Source: Syngnathus acus | Taxonomy: Eukaryota; Chordata; Actinopteri; Syngnathiformes; Syngnathidae | Length of the DNA: 64,000 bases | Assembly: GCF_901709675.1 (NCBI RefSeq) | Contig: NC_051105.1 | Span: 6,749,104-6,813,103 of the forward strand | Direction of reading: 5' to 3' | Shown here: in pieces, positions 36,501 through 49,536 of the stretch | Layout of the letters: every line of letters begins with the position of its first letter | How positions within the stretch are numbered: position 1 is the first letter of the stretch | Position numbers and translations under genes: made by a program | The notes under the pieces: model-generated | The model's input: only the letters and a program-made list of their open reading frames with translations | Databases searched by the model: none | What the model was told of the DNA's origin: nothing

Positions 36501-38492
36501 ACGGCATGCATGTCTCTTTTAATGCTCATTTCATTTGGTGAATGGGCCAGACAGTGAATATTTGCACTTGAGTCTTTGCTGACAAATCACAAATCATATA
36601 ATTAATACCACAAACTTAGCGATATCCGACTGGAGCAATTAATGCGGCAGCATTCCTCAACCAAAATATTTGCGCAAATAAGCGTTCATGTGACCAGCTG
36701 CTAAACAATAACCCTCTGACTGAGCTAATACGCTTCTACCATTAACTCTCCGAGGACTAATCCTCAAGATTATCACTGCACTAATCAGGACGCCGGGTCG
36801 CTAGGTCAATGCAAAGAGTGGACGGAAAGGCTTTAGGAAGGAATTACTGCAGTGTCAGGCCCAGTCAAATACTTGCATACATTTACAAACACAAGCCATA
36901 AGCCTCACTGGTGACCTTGGAGGTTAACACGGTATCAGTCACCTGACAGACCTTCTATGGTTGATGTACACTTTGTTGTTATGACATGGCGGGCTAATAC
37001 GTGAGGAGCTCCAAAATAAAAAATTGTAATAAGTTTTTTAAAAGCAAACATAATGCAATTCATAAAGACCATACAGTCACAACATAATTCAATAAAATAT
37101 AAAGAATTAAACACACATTATTTTGGGGCTTCAATTCAGTAGATACAGTGCTGCTCCTTGTGGCCTGCCTTGGCCATCTGGAGACAATACATCAAGAAAC
37201 AATGTTTTATCCAAGCCCTGCATCCTAATAGTTTATACAAATAAGCGTCAGAATCCCTGGTCAGAAAGAGATGTCTCAGTTTAGTTGGAGCCAGGAAACT
37301 CAATCTGCTGCCCTCTGGCATCAAGTCACAACATCCAAGGCTCATAAAGCAGCAAGAGACTCATGTCAGTGACACGCATGTGAACATGACGGGTTAGTCC
37401 GATCAGCTTTCCTCAAACTGATGTAAGGCAATAAGAATGTGTCATTCCCTCTCCCTACTCTGATGTGAAGAAAAGGTCAACAACCTGCCGAAGGTGATGG
37501 AAGGCCTGCGAGCGCAGATTACCTTACAATGCAGACAAAGGACGGAAGCTACGAGCTGGCTATGGCTGCGAGTCACATGACATCCTGGAATGTGTGTTTG
37601 GTTTTGGAGGAGGCAGGAGAAGAAAAAATAGGTAGAGTTTGGGAATTCTTTACAAAGTCTAGATGGATATTTAGTTTTCCAATTATTATCGCTGGTATAC
37701 TTGCGCTATTCTGTTTTTGTTTGTATACAGTGATAGCACAACAATGCTTCTCTCTGTATATTCTTCTAATATACGGGTCAAATTGCACAAGAGCAACAAT
37801 AATCCTTCTGTGACACTATTGTATATGTTGCTGAAATGTTATACTGGGATTAAGCAATGCGATTAAAACTCACATGCATATGTTGATGCGCTTTTGTCAG
37901 ATACGTACCTGGCCCTCTTCGCCAGGATCCGCCCCCGGCGAGGGCTCTCCCGGCAGCGGCTCGCCGTTGTGCACCGGAGAATCCTGGGAGGACGTCTCCG
38001 GGGGATTGATGATGACCGACCTCTCGGAACGGCTGCTGTCTTTGCTCCCGCAGGCCTTGTGACGCTCGCGGCCTCGCTCGCTGGACGGGGGACGGAAAAG
38101 ATGGCATGAGGTAAAGAGAACGTCATAGCGCTCACTTGTCAGAACACTGAACACGATCGAATGAGATCCAGAGTTGCATCAAGGATTCAGAAAATCATTT
38201 AAAAAAATAGGAGTAGATTATGTAAATGTATTCATTTCATCTTGCAAGGCGAACGACGGATTAAACTCAAATAGTTCTCTCGTTTGCAACCCAGACCGAA
38301 CGCATCAGTGATTAGAGCAGCCGGACCCAAAATCACATGACTGCCTGTCTACCCGCCTTCCCGCCCTTGATTAGCTCATCAAAGTTACCAGTAGGCTCAA
38401 ATAAACACCAGAACTGTCAGGGAAACTCACCCGTGTCGGTTTGACCTCCCCGAGCGGCTGGAGTAGCCCGAGTGGGTCGACTCTGTGTCCAT
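30521..38492 (-). CDS. vangl1: VANGL planar cell polarity protein 1, 8 coding exons
   Basis: Van Gogh-like four-pass membrane protein of the Wnt/planar cell polarity core complex, partnering Prickle, Dishevelled, Celsr and Scribble (family knowledge). Coding exons in transcript order: 38492-38431, 38080-37909, 35829-35401, 35281-35106, 34583-34450, 31765-31615, 31108-30874 and 30781-30521. They encode 539 residues (human VANGL1 has 524). The N-terminus [15 protein letters not shown] holds the conserved Ser clusters that are phosphorylated in Vangl proteins. Transmembrane helices are at about 120-142, 160-181, 196-216 and 229-250. The C-terminus LLLQSETSV ends in the PDZ-binding motif [22 protein letters not shown] and [20 protein letters not shown] fit VANGL1 better than VANGL2, and casq2 is the convergent neighbour as in human. 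The ATG matches the universal Vangl start, and the exon carrying it has no upstream ATG. Confidence 0.97.
32190..32335 (+). repeat. Non-LTR retrotransposon 3' tail fragment
   Basis: The segment contains CTCGTCACCGTGGGATGG, a GGAATTTCGGTTTC block and GACAATAAAGCTGACTTTGA, then TTTGAC repeats. This is the pattern of a common fish LINE 3' end with a microsatellite tail (remembered, not searched). Confidence 0.65.
32825..32847. repeat. Poly-C tract (23 C)
   Basis: An uninterrupted homopolymer within a vangl1 intron, possibly of inexact length in the assembly. Confidence 0.9.
35830..37908 (-). other. vangl1 intron between coding exons 2 and 3
   Basis: No coding sequence is recognised. The stretch 37136-37345 has an open minus frame of 69 codons without a recognised family. 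A G-run lies near 36451. Confidence 0.6.
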
Positions 38493-38667
38493 TCCTGTTG
38501 CGTTCACGGGGTCACGTTCTCTTTATGGAGGAAAGGGGGGGGGGGCGGTTGGCGGTGGTCCTCGCGGGGACCGAGGAGGTTGCTATGGAAACAGGCCTAC
38601 AAAAGGCCTCAGGAATCCACAGCGACTGACTACAATCTTGTCCAACTTCTTTGGCAACCGCAGTGAC

Positions 38668-41593
38668 CTGAAACACAGACACACCCAAACACAACAGCAG
38701 TAGCATCAACACGAGTTACAATAAGAACAAGATACATTTGCACAACAACGTTTCGCTGAGGTTCAAGTGTGCATTTAATGACACTCATGTTTTATTCATC
38801 TCATGCGGACACACAAGTCATTTCCAATGATCTGTCCAGACTCCAGTCTGTCCTTTCCATTTGCGTGCACGCTGATATCCCACTGCTCGGCCATCCACGA
38901 CCGTTCATTACGCTGTCGCTCCGCCGTTGTCATGGCAACTGCCCATCTATCACCATTACGAGCCCCGTCTTGAATGCAGGAGATTATTCTCTATACAAAT
39001 TTTTACAAGGTGCATGTTATCGCAGTTTGGAGATGTTCCTTCCCATTAAGTGGCTGTCTTATTTTGCTTCCAATCAAAATGATTCAACTAATCATTGTGT
39101 AACCGCAGACTCATCAACAATAGAGGCTCAGGAATTTATGGTGCCAAGGCATCAAGCTCCATCATTTAACCAACATCTTAATAAAACCAGTATCATGTTG
39201 CATTAGTGTTGGCTCATCTTCAGAAAAGTGCTGAGCCATATTTGGTTATGACCTAAGGCTTGGTGATGTCATTTTCAGTCGATAGCAAATGTCAAAATGG
39301 CCGCCCCTTCAGTTGGATGAAAACAGGTTGATATTGCCTGTTTAATTAATTTTCCACAAATTAAAATAAAAGCGCCTCATAAATCTTGCCATTTCATCAT
39401 TACATCTAGTGTCTACATCTCATCTGGGCTGACATCTGGAGCGTCCACGGTTACCGTGGCAACGCCGGAGGTACTGGGCCCCAATTAAGCAATAACAATC
39501 AATCAGACTGAAAGATCCACTTGCTTGTACGCATGCGAGCGGGGGTTGAATGTGTCACAGTGCGCGCAATGGCCTCACATCACACGCGGCAGCCGTACAC
39601 TCAGATGAATAAGATGTTGGTTCGATTAAAATCTGTTAAATCCCCCTCCCGGCTGCCGACCTCTGGGCGAGAGAAAGCGGAATGTGGGCCAAGGCAAGAG
39701 GTGGCGCCGAACCAGGCCATGCGGAAAAAATGGCCGCCACAGGGAAAGAAAAACTATCGCTTACAACCTGACAGATTAGTATTTACAATAGCGTCACGTG
39801 GGACTCCTGATCCACTTCCCTGTCTCTGAATATCAAATCTCTCTGAAAAAATCCCCCCTAAAATTCTAGTTTCCCTTTGAGACATTTACAGCATGCTGTC
39901 CGGTGATGCATGAGTGCGGATGCTTGCGGTCGAGTGCGCCGGGAAGAGAGTGAGCAGCGAGAAAGTGACACTAATGTAAAACAAACACTCATTATTGCGT
40001 TTATTTAGCGGTTGAGGAGCGACCGTCATCACGCATGAGCACATCCACTCATCAGACGGCCTATCAAAAGACAAAATGCACATTATTTGTGTACTATTAT
40101 GTGCAACCAGGTCCAGATTTGTAAGGCCACATTTCTCTGAGCAGTCATTTAGTGGATACATTTGATTTAGACAGCAATAATTTCCCGATAACTATATTTA
40201 ACAATTAGCATTCCAATGTTAGCATGAAATGTATGGCGGTGTGTATAACAGAGAGAAAAAAAAAAAACACATTTGGCCTCCAAACAGTACCAAGTGTAAG
40301 TCAGAGTGAGGTTTGGAATGTGAGATTTCATGAATGTAATTCCGGCACCTTAAATGACCCGGATCAGCACTTCATCACATGCTGAGGCCTGGTTGCCATG
40401 GCACCTGTACACCCCCCCCACCCTAAGCCGTCTGCCCTCCTTCCTGTAGCTTTATTATAACTACGTTAGAAATCTTCAACATATAACATGCCCCATACTT
40501 TACCTATCGTGGTAGCTGAAAAAAAATATTTACATAAAACAAATTTATTTTAATATTAAAATAAAAATTAATGCACCGTTTGAAATTTGGTATTAATTTA
40601 ACCCTTTACCTACTTATTTATAAATAACTACAAAATTGTTGACTTTGTAAGAAAAAATGCTTTTTTGAAAACTAATATTTATTTCTTATTTTACTATTTA
40701 TCCCAAATCAACTAATACAATAAATGGAAAATTAAAAAGAATGGCCATCACTAAGTAAGAACTGACTATACCAAAGTCAGAAGGCTACAACATCAGTGAG
40801 CCAGAGTTACATACTTCAGCCTAGTTCTTCTAAAAAAAATAAAAAAATAAAAAAATAAAAACACTGTATCCCAAAATTACTCTTCATGTTGAAAAGAGAA
40901 ATACATTTGAGGTATTTAAAGAATTTTGGGCACGTAAAATGGCATAATGCCGATTATGAGAAACACTATGCAATGTTAAGTAGGGCAACGTTTAATGTAT
41001 TTCCCTTAAGAAACCTTAGTCACATGGAATTGGTGGAAGCAAGACATAGATGTTTTAAAATAATTTCAATACCAGTACATTGCATAGGGCGGGTGAGGGG
41101 AGTGAGAGGTGATTGCATGGGGGAGGTTCTATTCTCCACTACACTACACCAGCGCGCACAATAGTCCACTCTTCATTAACACCTGCAATACAAATCCCGT
41201 CAAGAGGGCAGATCACAGTGATCCGATTGACCGCCCTGATCAATAACCGACGCGTGGAGCATGGCATGCATGCGTGGTGCATTCAGGCCGTGTAAAGCAA
41301 GGCTCCATCCAGCTGTGCACAGCGATGCAGACGGAGGAGGCACCCTGCCCTTTTCTTTTAGCCAGTGATGGGCTGCATCGGATCCTGAGTTATAATCTTA
41401 AAACGCTGTTTTTGTCGATTTCAAATAGCCTTTTGCAAGGTGTCACGTGATCGGAGTCCTAATTTCACGCGCGTTATCGTGTCGCAGGTAAAAAGCCAAC
41501 CGTGGCCGCGTTCAACTTGAATGGATCACGAACGCCTCGCGCGGATTATATGAATCATTAATTGATGGAATGAGAGGGGAAAAAAAACCCTAC
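38668..41593 (-). other. vangl1 5' UTR intron (probable)
   Basis: A possible acceptor (minus strand GTGTTTCAG) lies at 38668-38669, giving a leader part at 38493-38667. The intron is AT-rich in its middle (40500-40900) and becomes CpG-richer toward 41100-41660. A short repeat at about 39268-39312 recurs inverted near 59454-59503. Confidence 0.45.
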
Positions 41594-41760
41594 CTTTCCT
41601 CCTCATCGTTCCGTCCCCGAAGAGGTGAAGTCTCTTGCCTCACTCGAGCCCGGCCATTGTGCTGACAGAAGCGCAAGGCACCATGGAAGAAGCTACTCTC
41701 ACACACGCTCATACACACACGCACACACGCGCGCAGTCAAATCAATTAGTGTGACAGCTT
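41594..41760 (-). promoter_or_regulatory. vangl1: Probable vangl1 first non-coding exon and promoter
   Basis: On the minus strand a CpG-rich stretch ends at the donor GGAAAG|GTAGGG (exon end 41594). The exon candidate contains three ATGs: one in ACAATGGCC opens a 5-codon uORF, and ATGAGGAGGAAAG would read across the splice. The start site is not defined, and the leader assignment rests on strand, position and the donor only. Confidence 0.4.
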
Positions 41761-43295
41761 TCTGCCGCTAGAGAGCGCCCTTTTAAAGCGGTATGTCCTT
41801 TCAGGACAATAGTGAGAAGATTCACAAATAGCAAAAAAACAAATATGCAGATTAAAAATTAAAGGGAAAAAAATCATATGAGAAAATAAATCGTGCCATC
41901 GTGAGTGTTGTGCCATTCTGACACCCATTCAATGGAGTTGGTTTCGACCAATTGCAACTGTTTACACAATTTTATATATTTTTAACAGTATATGCTAATG
42001 TTAAAATATAATTTCAGAAAATATGCGTAAAACCAATTGGGGTCTTGATCTGGAAAAAGTGATCATATATCATAAATACAACAATTTCACCTTAGATATT
42101 TTTAGTTGAACCATTTTAACCCATACAGGACGGAATAGTTCAACTTAATGACCCCTTGAATGGCCTTCATAACCTCCTCTGTCCCATTAGCGTCCAGCTC
42201 TGATGTGGTAGCATGCTGAGGCCAGCCTACCTTGTGTACAGTGTGTAGACAAAGTGTGTCATGTTACTCCTGCTGCTGCAGCTGCTGCTATGACCATAAA
42301 GAATGCCCCCACCCCCCAGGCCACATCACATAGAAGAGATGCACATAATGAAGGCGCATGAGGAAAACCACATAATGCTCAAGACTAATGGAGAAGGTCA
42401 ACAGTGAGTTCATATCCACAGCCTGATCCTCACATTAAAAACATAACTGGAAGTTAAGGATTCTCTCCCCTAGTCAAGTGTATAATTTCATCACCATGAC
42501 AGATAAAGTTTTGTGTGAGTCTTTACGTGCAAGCTTTGTGTGCCTTTTGACTCATTTGAGTGCATGTACATCTGTTAGTGTCTCCAGAGAGAAGCTATAG
42601 AAGGATATGGTGGTCATCTGGAGAAACACCTGCCACCCCTCTGTAGGGAACCTCCCCGCCATAAAATATGAGGAATTATTTGACAGAAGCGCTCAATGGA
42701 GTGCAATAAATCACACAGGCCGCTAATAAGCTGCATTAAAAAAAAAAAAAGGAACCCAGATGCTCTGGATTTGACATGACACTTCCTCACTCTAGGGAGA
42801 CATACACTACAGTGACTTCATTTTTAGAAATAAAAATTACTTCCACCACTTTCTGCTCCATGTCCAATTTCTAAGCCTATCGTATTAACAATTCTCAATT
42901 GCATCTAATGTGGGCAGTTTCTGAATGATAGGATTTGGCTGCTATACGGTGCATTCTCAGACACGCCACTAGAGGGTGCTAGAACTGCAGAAAAAGAAGA
43001 ATAACGCGGATCTTTGTTAAAACACATTGTTAAGGAGGTATGGTGTTTCCAGGTGTTTCAAAGTTCAGAGATGTTCAAGTTAAAGAACATTGCTACTCTG
43101 TTTCCAATGGTTTATTTACCGTGGCCCTAAACAACTCAAAGAACAAATAAACACACACACACATTCACACCCGCGCAAATGAACACTGTCCTATAGAAAT
43201 GAGCAATTAACTACTAGATCAACCTGCTTATCAGGTTACTTCATAGTTGTCGTTCATCAGTGCAGTGACAGCAGGAGATCGACACGATCCAAATC
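41761..43295. other. Intergenic DNA between vangl1 and the NXPE gene
   Basis: No gene is seen. The probable vangl1 and NXPE promoters face away from each other across this interval. It holds a CTCF-like 14-mer with one mismatch at 42966-42979 and short CA runs near 43150. Confidence 0.6.
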
Positions 43296-46212
<2,917 letters not shown>

Positions 46213-46291
46213 GAAATGAAGAATGTAAAAAATATTAGGTCTTCACTTCAAACGTGGAATAAGAATATCAAGTTGTAACCGAAGGAGTATT

Positions 46292-46297
46292 AATAAA
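46292..46297 (+). terminator. NXPE gene poly(A) signal
   Basis: AATAAA lies 80 bp after the stop codon, giving a short 3' UTR. Confidence 0.6.
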
Positions 46298-46379
46298 AAG
46301 CAAAAGTTCATAGAGATTTTTTAATTTGCAGATTAAATTTGGCAAATTTATCGCAACAGATTTGATTTTATCAAATCAG

Positions 46380-46382
<3 letters not shown>

Positions 46383-46472
<90 letters not shown>
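46383..46472. repeat. (TC)45 dinucleotide repeat
   Basis: Ninety bases of uninterrupted TC, a homopyrimidine/homopurine mirror tract, lie about 90 bp beyond the NXPE poly(A) signal. Confidence 0.98.
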
Positions 46473-46475
<3 letters not shown>

Positions 46476-46643
46476 CTCTGTTGCAGGAAAGGTAAGTTAC
46501 ACCTCGTTGGCTGTAGGGGGAGCCATTTAGCTAAAAAAAAAAAACTTTGTAACCTTGTGCAAAGAATTGATTTGGACAAGTAAACCAGTCATTATTTCCA
46601 CTCGCAGCTGTGTTGCACCCACTTACATTTGTTATTGAAGCAC

Positions 46644-47284
46644 TCATGCGTGTTTTCCACTTGCAGGCCAAGCAGACGATTGACTTTGGATGCTGACAAT
46701 GAAACTTGAGTGATTCTCCAAGTGCGGCTTGCCGTCACAGTTCAGCTCATATCGTTTCATCACTTTGAGGCCTGCAACAGATTTTGGCAGTTCGACTCTC
46801 ACAAGGCTGACAAACATGTAAGAGCTTGATAAATTACACGTGGAACGGAAAGCGCGACAGTAAGTGGATGGAAATACACCCAATTACATTTCCTGTTGAA
46901 AACAACAGTTAAGGGCCACGACTGAGTACATGATGATTTGTATGTTTGGAGTAAGACATCAGACCAGAACAGCAGTAAAAAAAAAATCATGGGAAAAGAA
47001 ATATGCATAAAACAAATACACCTTAATTTTGTAAAATGCATATTATCTGAACAAAAATGATCAAATATTATTAAACACGTTTTTTGGCACCAAAATGCCA
47101 CCAGATAGCGCCATAGCAATATTTTTGAATGAGACAGAACTTGGGGCAGAGCACAAAAAAAAGTATAGGGGCTCACTTCTCTACTTCCGAATCCTTCACG
47201 GCGTGCAGGACCCGATATCGATAATTTAGCAGACTGGATCTGCGAGAGGGAGGCCTGAACTGCTGGGGGAGTGATCACAGCCAT
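46644..47284 (-). other. Possible minus-strand exon(s), unrecognised
   Basis: On the minus strand, an ATG at 47284 opens MAVITPPAVQASLSQIQSAK and continues 36 codons to a GAA|GTGAGC donor-like site (about 47176). A second open stretch at about 46650-46830 reads SYMFVSLVRVELPKSVAGLK and continues with non-repetitive composition. No family is recognised and no phase-compatible splice joining them was found. It could be a small gene, a decayed exon or chance. Confidence 0.2.
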
Positions 47285-48134
47285 GCATTAAAATGGTAAC
47301 CAGAGGAATTATTTGGGCAAATACAAGACTTAGACTTCAAAATGGGAACACCAAATGTAGTATATCAAACATTACAATCTTGCTTCCTTTACCCATCAAG
47401 AACTCAGTGTGGAAGCTCTACACGGTACACTTTAAAGCTAGGTCAAAATCACAATTGGCTCTTCATCAACGTTATTAATATTTTGTAAAGGCAAACTTAG
47501 ACATTCAAGTATTTTTCTGTACTGACTCTCATAATGTGCAAGTGTACTTAATGTTTGTGATCATTTTCCATGACTCACATGGCTGTTAGCCGGTGTCTCC
47601 AAGAGGAATCAGTGCTGTCTGAAAGGTCACAGCAAAGGTCACAAATCGTAACACTTTGTTTACCTGTGCTCTTTCCAGTGACATTTATCTAGTAAAGGTT
47701 GCTGTTTGCATGCTTTAAAACTAAGTATGTTTAGTCACCCTATACACAAAAGCCAAAACACATGAGTCACCATGGCATCAGCGCAGGAGCACCAGCTGTA
47801 AAAAGGCCCCTCCACCAACGCCCTCTTTTTTCAGTGGCACTGAAGGCTCATGATATTAGCATCGTAAACCAGAGTAAAAATAAAATAAAAACAAAAGTAA
47901 GAATAATACCAACAAAAAAATTGCTAATTTTGCATTTCCATTCTTCAGTTTAAATGATTTCTTAGTCCAATGTAGCTTTTGGTAAATTGGTATGAGTACA
48001 CAAACCAGAGAATAAACTGAGATGACATCATTAAACACTTTCACTTAAACCAACAGTATCATCTAGATTTGAAAAATACAAAAACTGGTTCATGAATCAA
48101 ATTTGAAGCTTCATTTTTCCATCATTTTATAGTA

Positions 48135-48304
48135 CCGTAATTTTCGGACTATAAGTCGCACCGGAGTATAAGTCGCACCAGCCATAAAATGCCCAAAAAA
48201 GTGAAAAAAAACCATATATATGTATATAAGTCGCTCCTGAGTATAAGTCGCCCCCCCACCCAAACTATGAAAAAAAACCGCGACTTATAGTCCGAAAATT
48301 ACGG
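48135..48304 (+). mobile_element. Palindromic MITE, copy 2
   Basis: A 170-bp element whose ends are inverted repeats starting CCGTAATTTTCGGACTATAA, flanked by TA (48133-48134, 48305-48306). The order is TIR, dodecamers ending TATAAGTCGC, a unique A/T-rich centre, further dodecamers, then TIR. It is the near-identical inverse of the copy at 21141-21311. Confidence 0.88.
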
Positions 48305-49140
48305 TACTTGTATAGCGAAATGAACATGTAAGTTTTCCAACGGCCACAAGATGTCCCTATAGAAAAAAAATCTGCTTCTCCCAGAAACTAAGCCTGAAGT
48401 ATTAAGGGAAAACTCCTTTTCTACATGATCGCCTAATAGCGGCAGCTGCGGTTGCATGCCACAGATCCCCTTCAGGCGAGTCTCCCGTGTGTCTTTCATG
48501 TTGTACAGTTTGACACAATAAGTGTAAAACATACCAGCGAGGATACAAACAAAACCCATGTGGTGAAAGATTAGCTCAGAGCAAAACACGTGATCCCACG
48601 CCATCCACAAAATGTGTGTTGTTAAAACATCAAGTCACAAACAGCACATTTGTTGTAAATCTTAAACAGATCAGCCAATGCTTTGACGGCTTCCCATCAT
48701 GCCCTCCTTGACATGGCGCTGCCAACTCTTGGCGCACTTGCATAAAGGTTGCATGCTAATATGAAGCAGACACACAGTTGCTGCAGGATAGATGGCACAT
48801 GCGAGGGATTTGACTTCCAGATGTGTGCCAGCTCGTGTTTGCCTTTGATGAGCTTGCCTTTTTGCTTTGTGAGCACCCTCCAACTTAGTTCACTTAGAAT
48901 GGCAAAAGAGATGCAGCTCTTGCCTTGGGCTTCATATGCTTTGAATATGTCCAGGAATTAAAAAAACCCACACAAAACTACAATTAATAATCAACACAGG
49001 ATGAGAACAGGAAATATAGGCATGCATTTAATCATGGAAATATTCATACATTTTTGTTGTTGTATGCTAGCAGTCACTCAACAAGCAGCTTTTGAAAAGT
49101 CATTTTGTTTGTTAACGTAGCTTATTTGGGTGTCTTCTGA
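48305..49140. other. Non-coding or unrecognised DNA before the nqo1-like remnant
   Basis: The minus strand has a 103-codon open frame (48610-48299) with one hydrophobic stretch (MGFVCILAGMFYTYCVKLY), whose 3' end meets the MITE. No homologue is recognised. The rest shows nothing. Confidence 0.4.
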
Positions 49141-49158
49141 TTGGTAGATGGTATTATT

Positions 49159-49281
49159 TGCTGAGTACAGCACCTGTGGGAACCAATTGGTCTTGCAGTA
49201 TATAAACCCTTCAAAGTTGATGTTGGCCACTTCAGTTGTTCTTCACGCTCACTGGGAGCTTTGTGACAGCTGACCTCAGAA
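49159..49281 (+). promoter_or_regulatory. Promoter of the nqo1-like remnant
   Basis: In order: TGCTGAGTACAGCA (49159-49172), a 14-bp imperfect palindrome similar to a Maf recognition element (11 of 14 positions); CCAAT (49183-49187); and TATATAAA (49199-49206). About 75 bp of leader then leads to the ATG at 49282. Spacing is normal for a TATA promoter. NQO1 genes are classic Nrf2/Maf targets, so the MARE-like site is meaningful, but binding is inferred. Confidence 0.5.
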
Positions 49282-49536
49282 ATGGGTAAGTTGGGGTCTG
49301 GTTGGCTTATGTTTGCTTTTAATGATCTCAATGGCAAGCGATGGCAATTTGCTTATAGTGCTAATTAGGGTTTCCTTTTTGTTTTTATTTCACTTTGGCA
49401 GCAAAGAAGGTACTCATTGTGTATGCCCATCACAGTCCAGGCTCTTTCCGTTCTGCTGCCAAAGACCTTTTGCTGCACGGTGGAAGTTTCTGACCTCTAT
49501 GCTGCCACTGCTACAGCTGAGGACATCATAAACTAA
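49282..49536 (+). pseudogene. nqo1-like NAD(P)H quinone dehydrogenase remnant
   Basis: Exon 1 supplies ATG G (49282-49285) before the donor GTAAGT. Exon 2 begins at 49402 after TTTGGCAG and reads MAKKVLIVYAHHSPGSFRSA, the flavodoxin-like N-terminus of NQO1/NQO2, including the Tyr-Ala-His FAD-contact region. After AAKD, about 7 bases stand where the family has roughly 10 codons. The original frame then stops at TGA 49491-49493. The family sequence resumes in another frame as CTVEVSDLYAATATAEDIIN, and that frame ends at TAA 49534-49536. None of the later NQO exons was found in the following kilobases. It looks like a truncated, frameshifted copy that keeps its first intron, so it is not a processed retrocopy. 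Confidence 0.75.

Noticed and set aside
46376-46583. Leu-Ser and Arg-Glu repeat frames
   Set aside because: Translations of the (TC)45 microsatellite.
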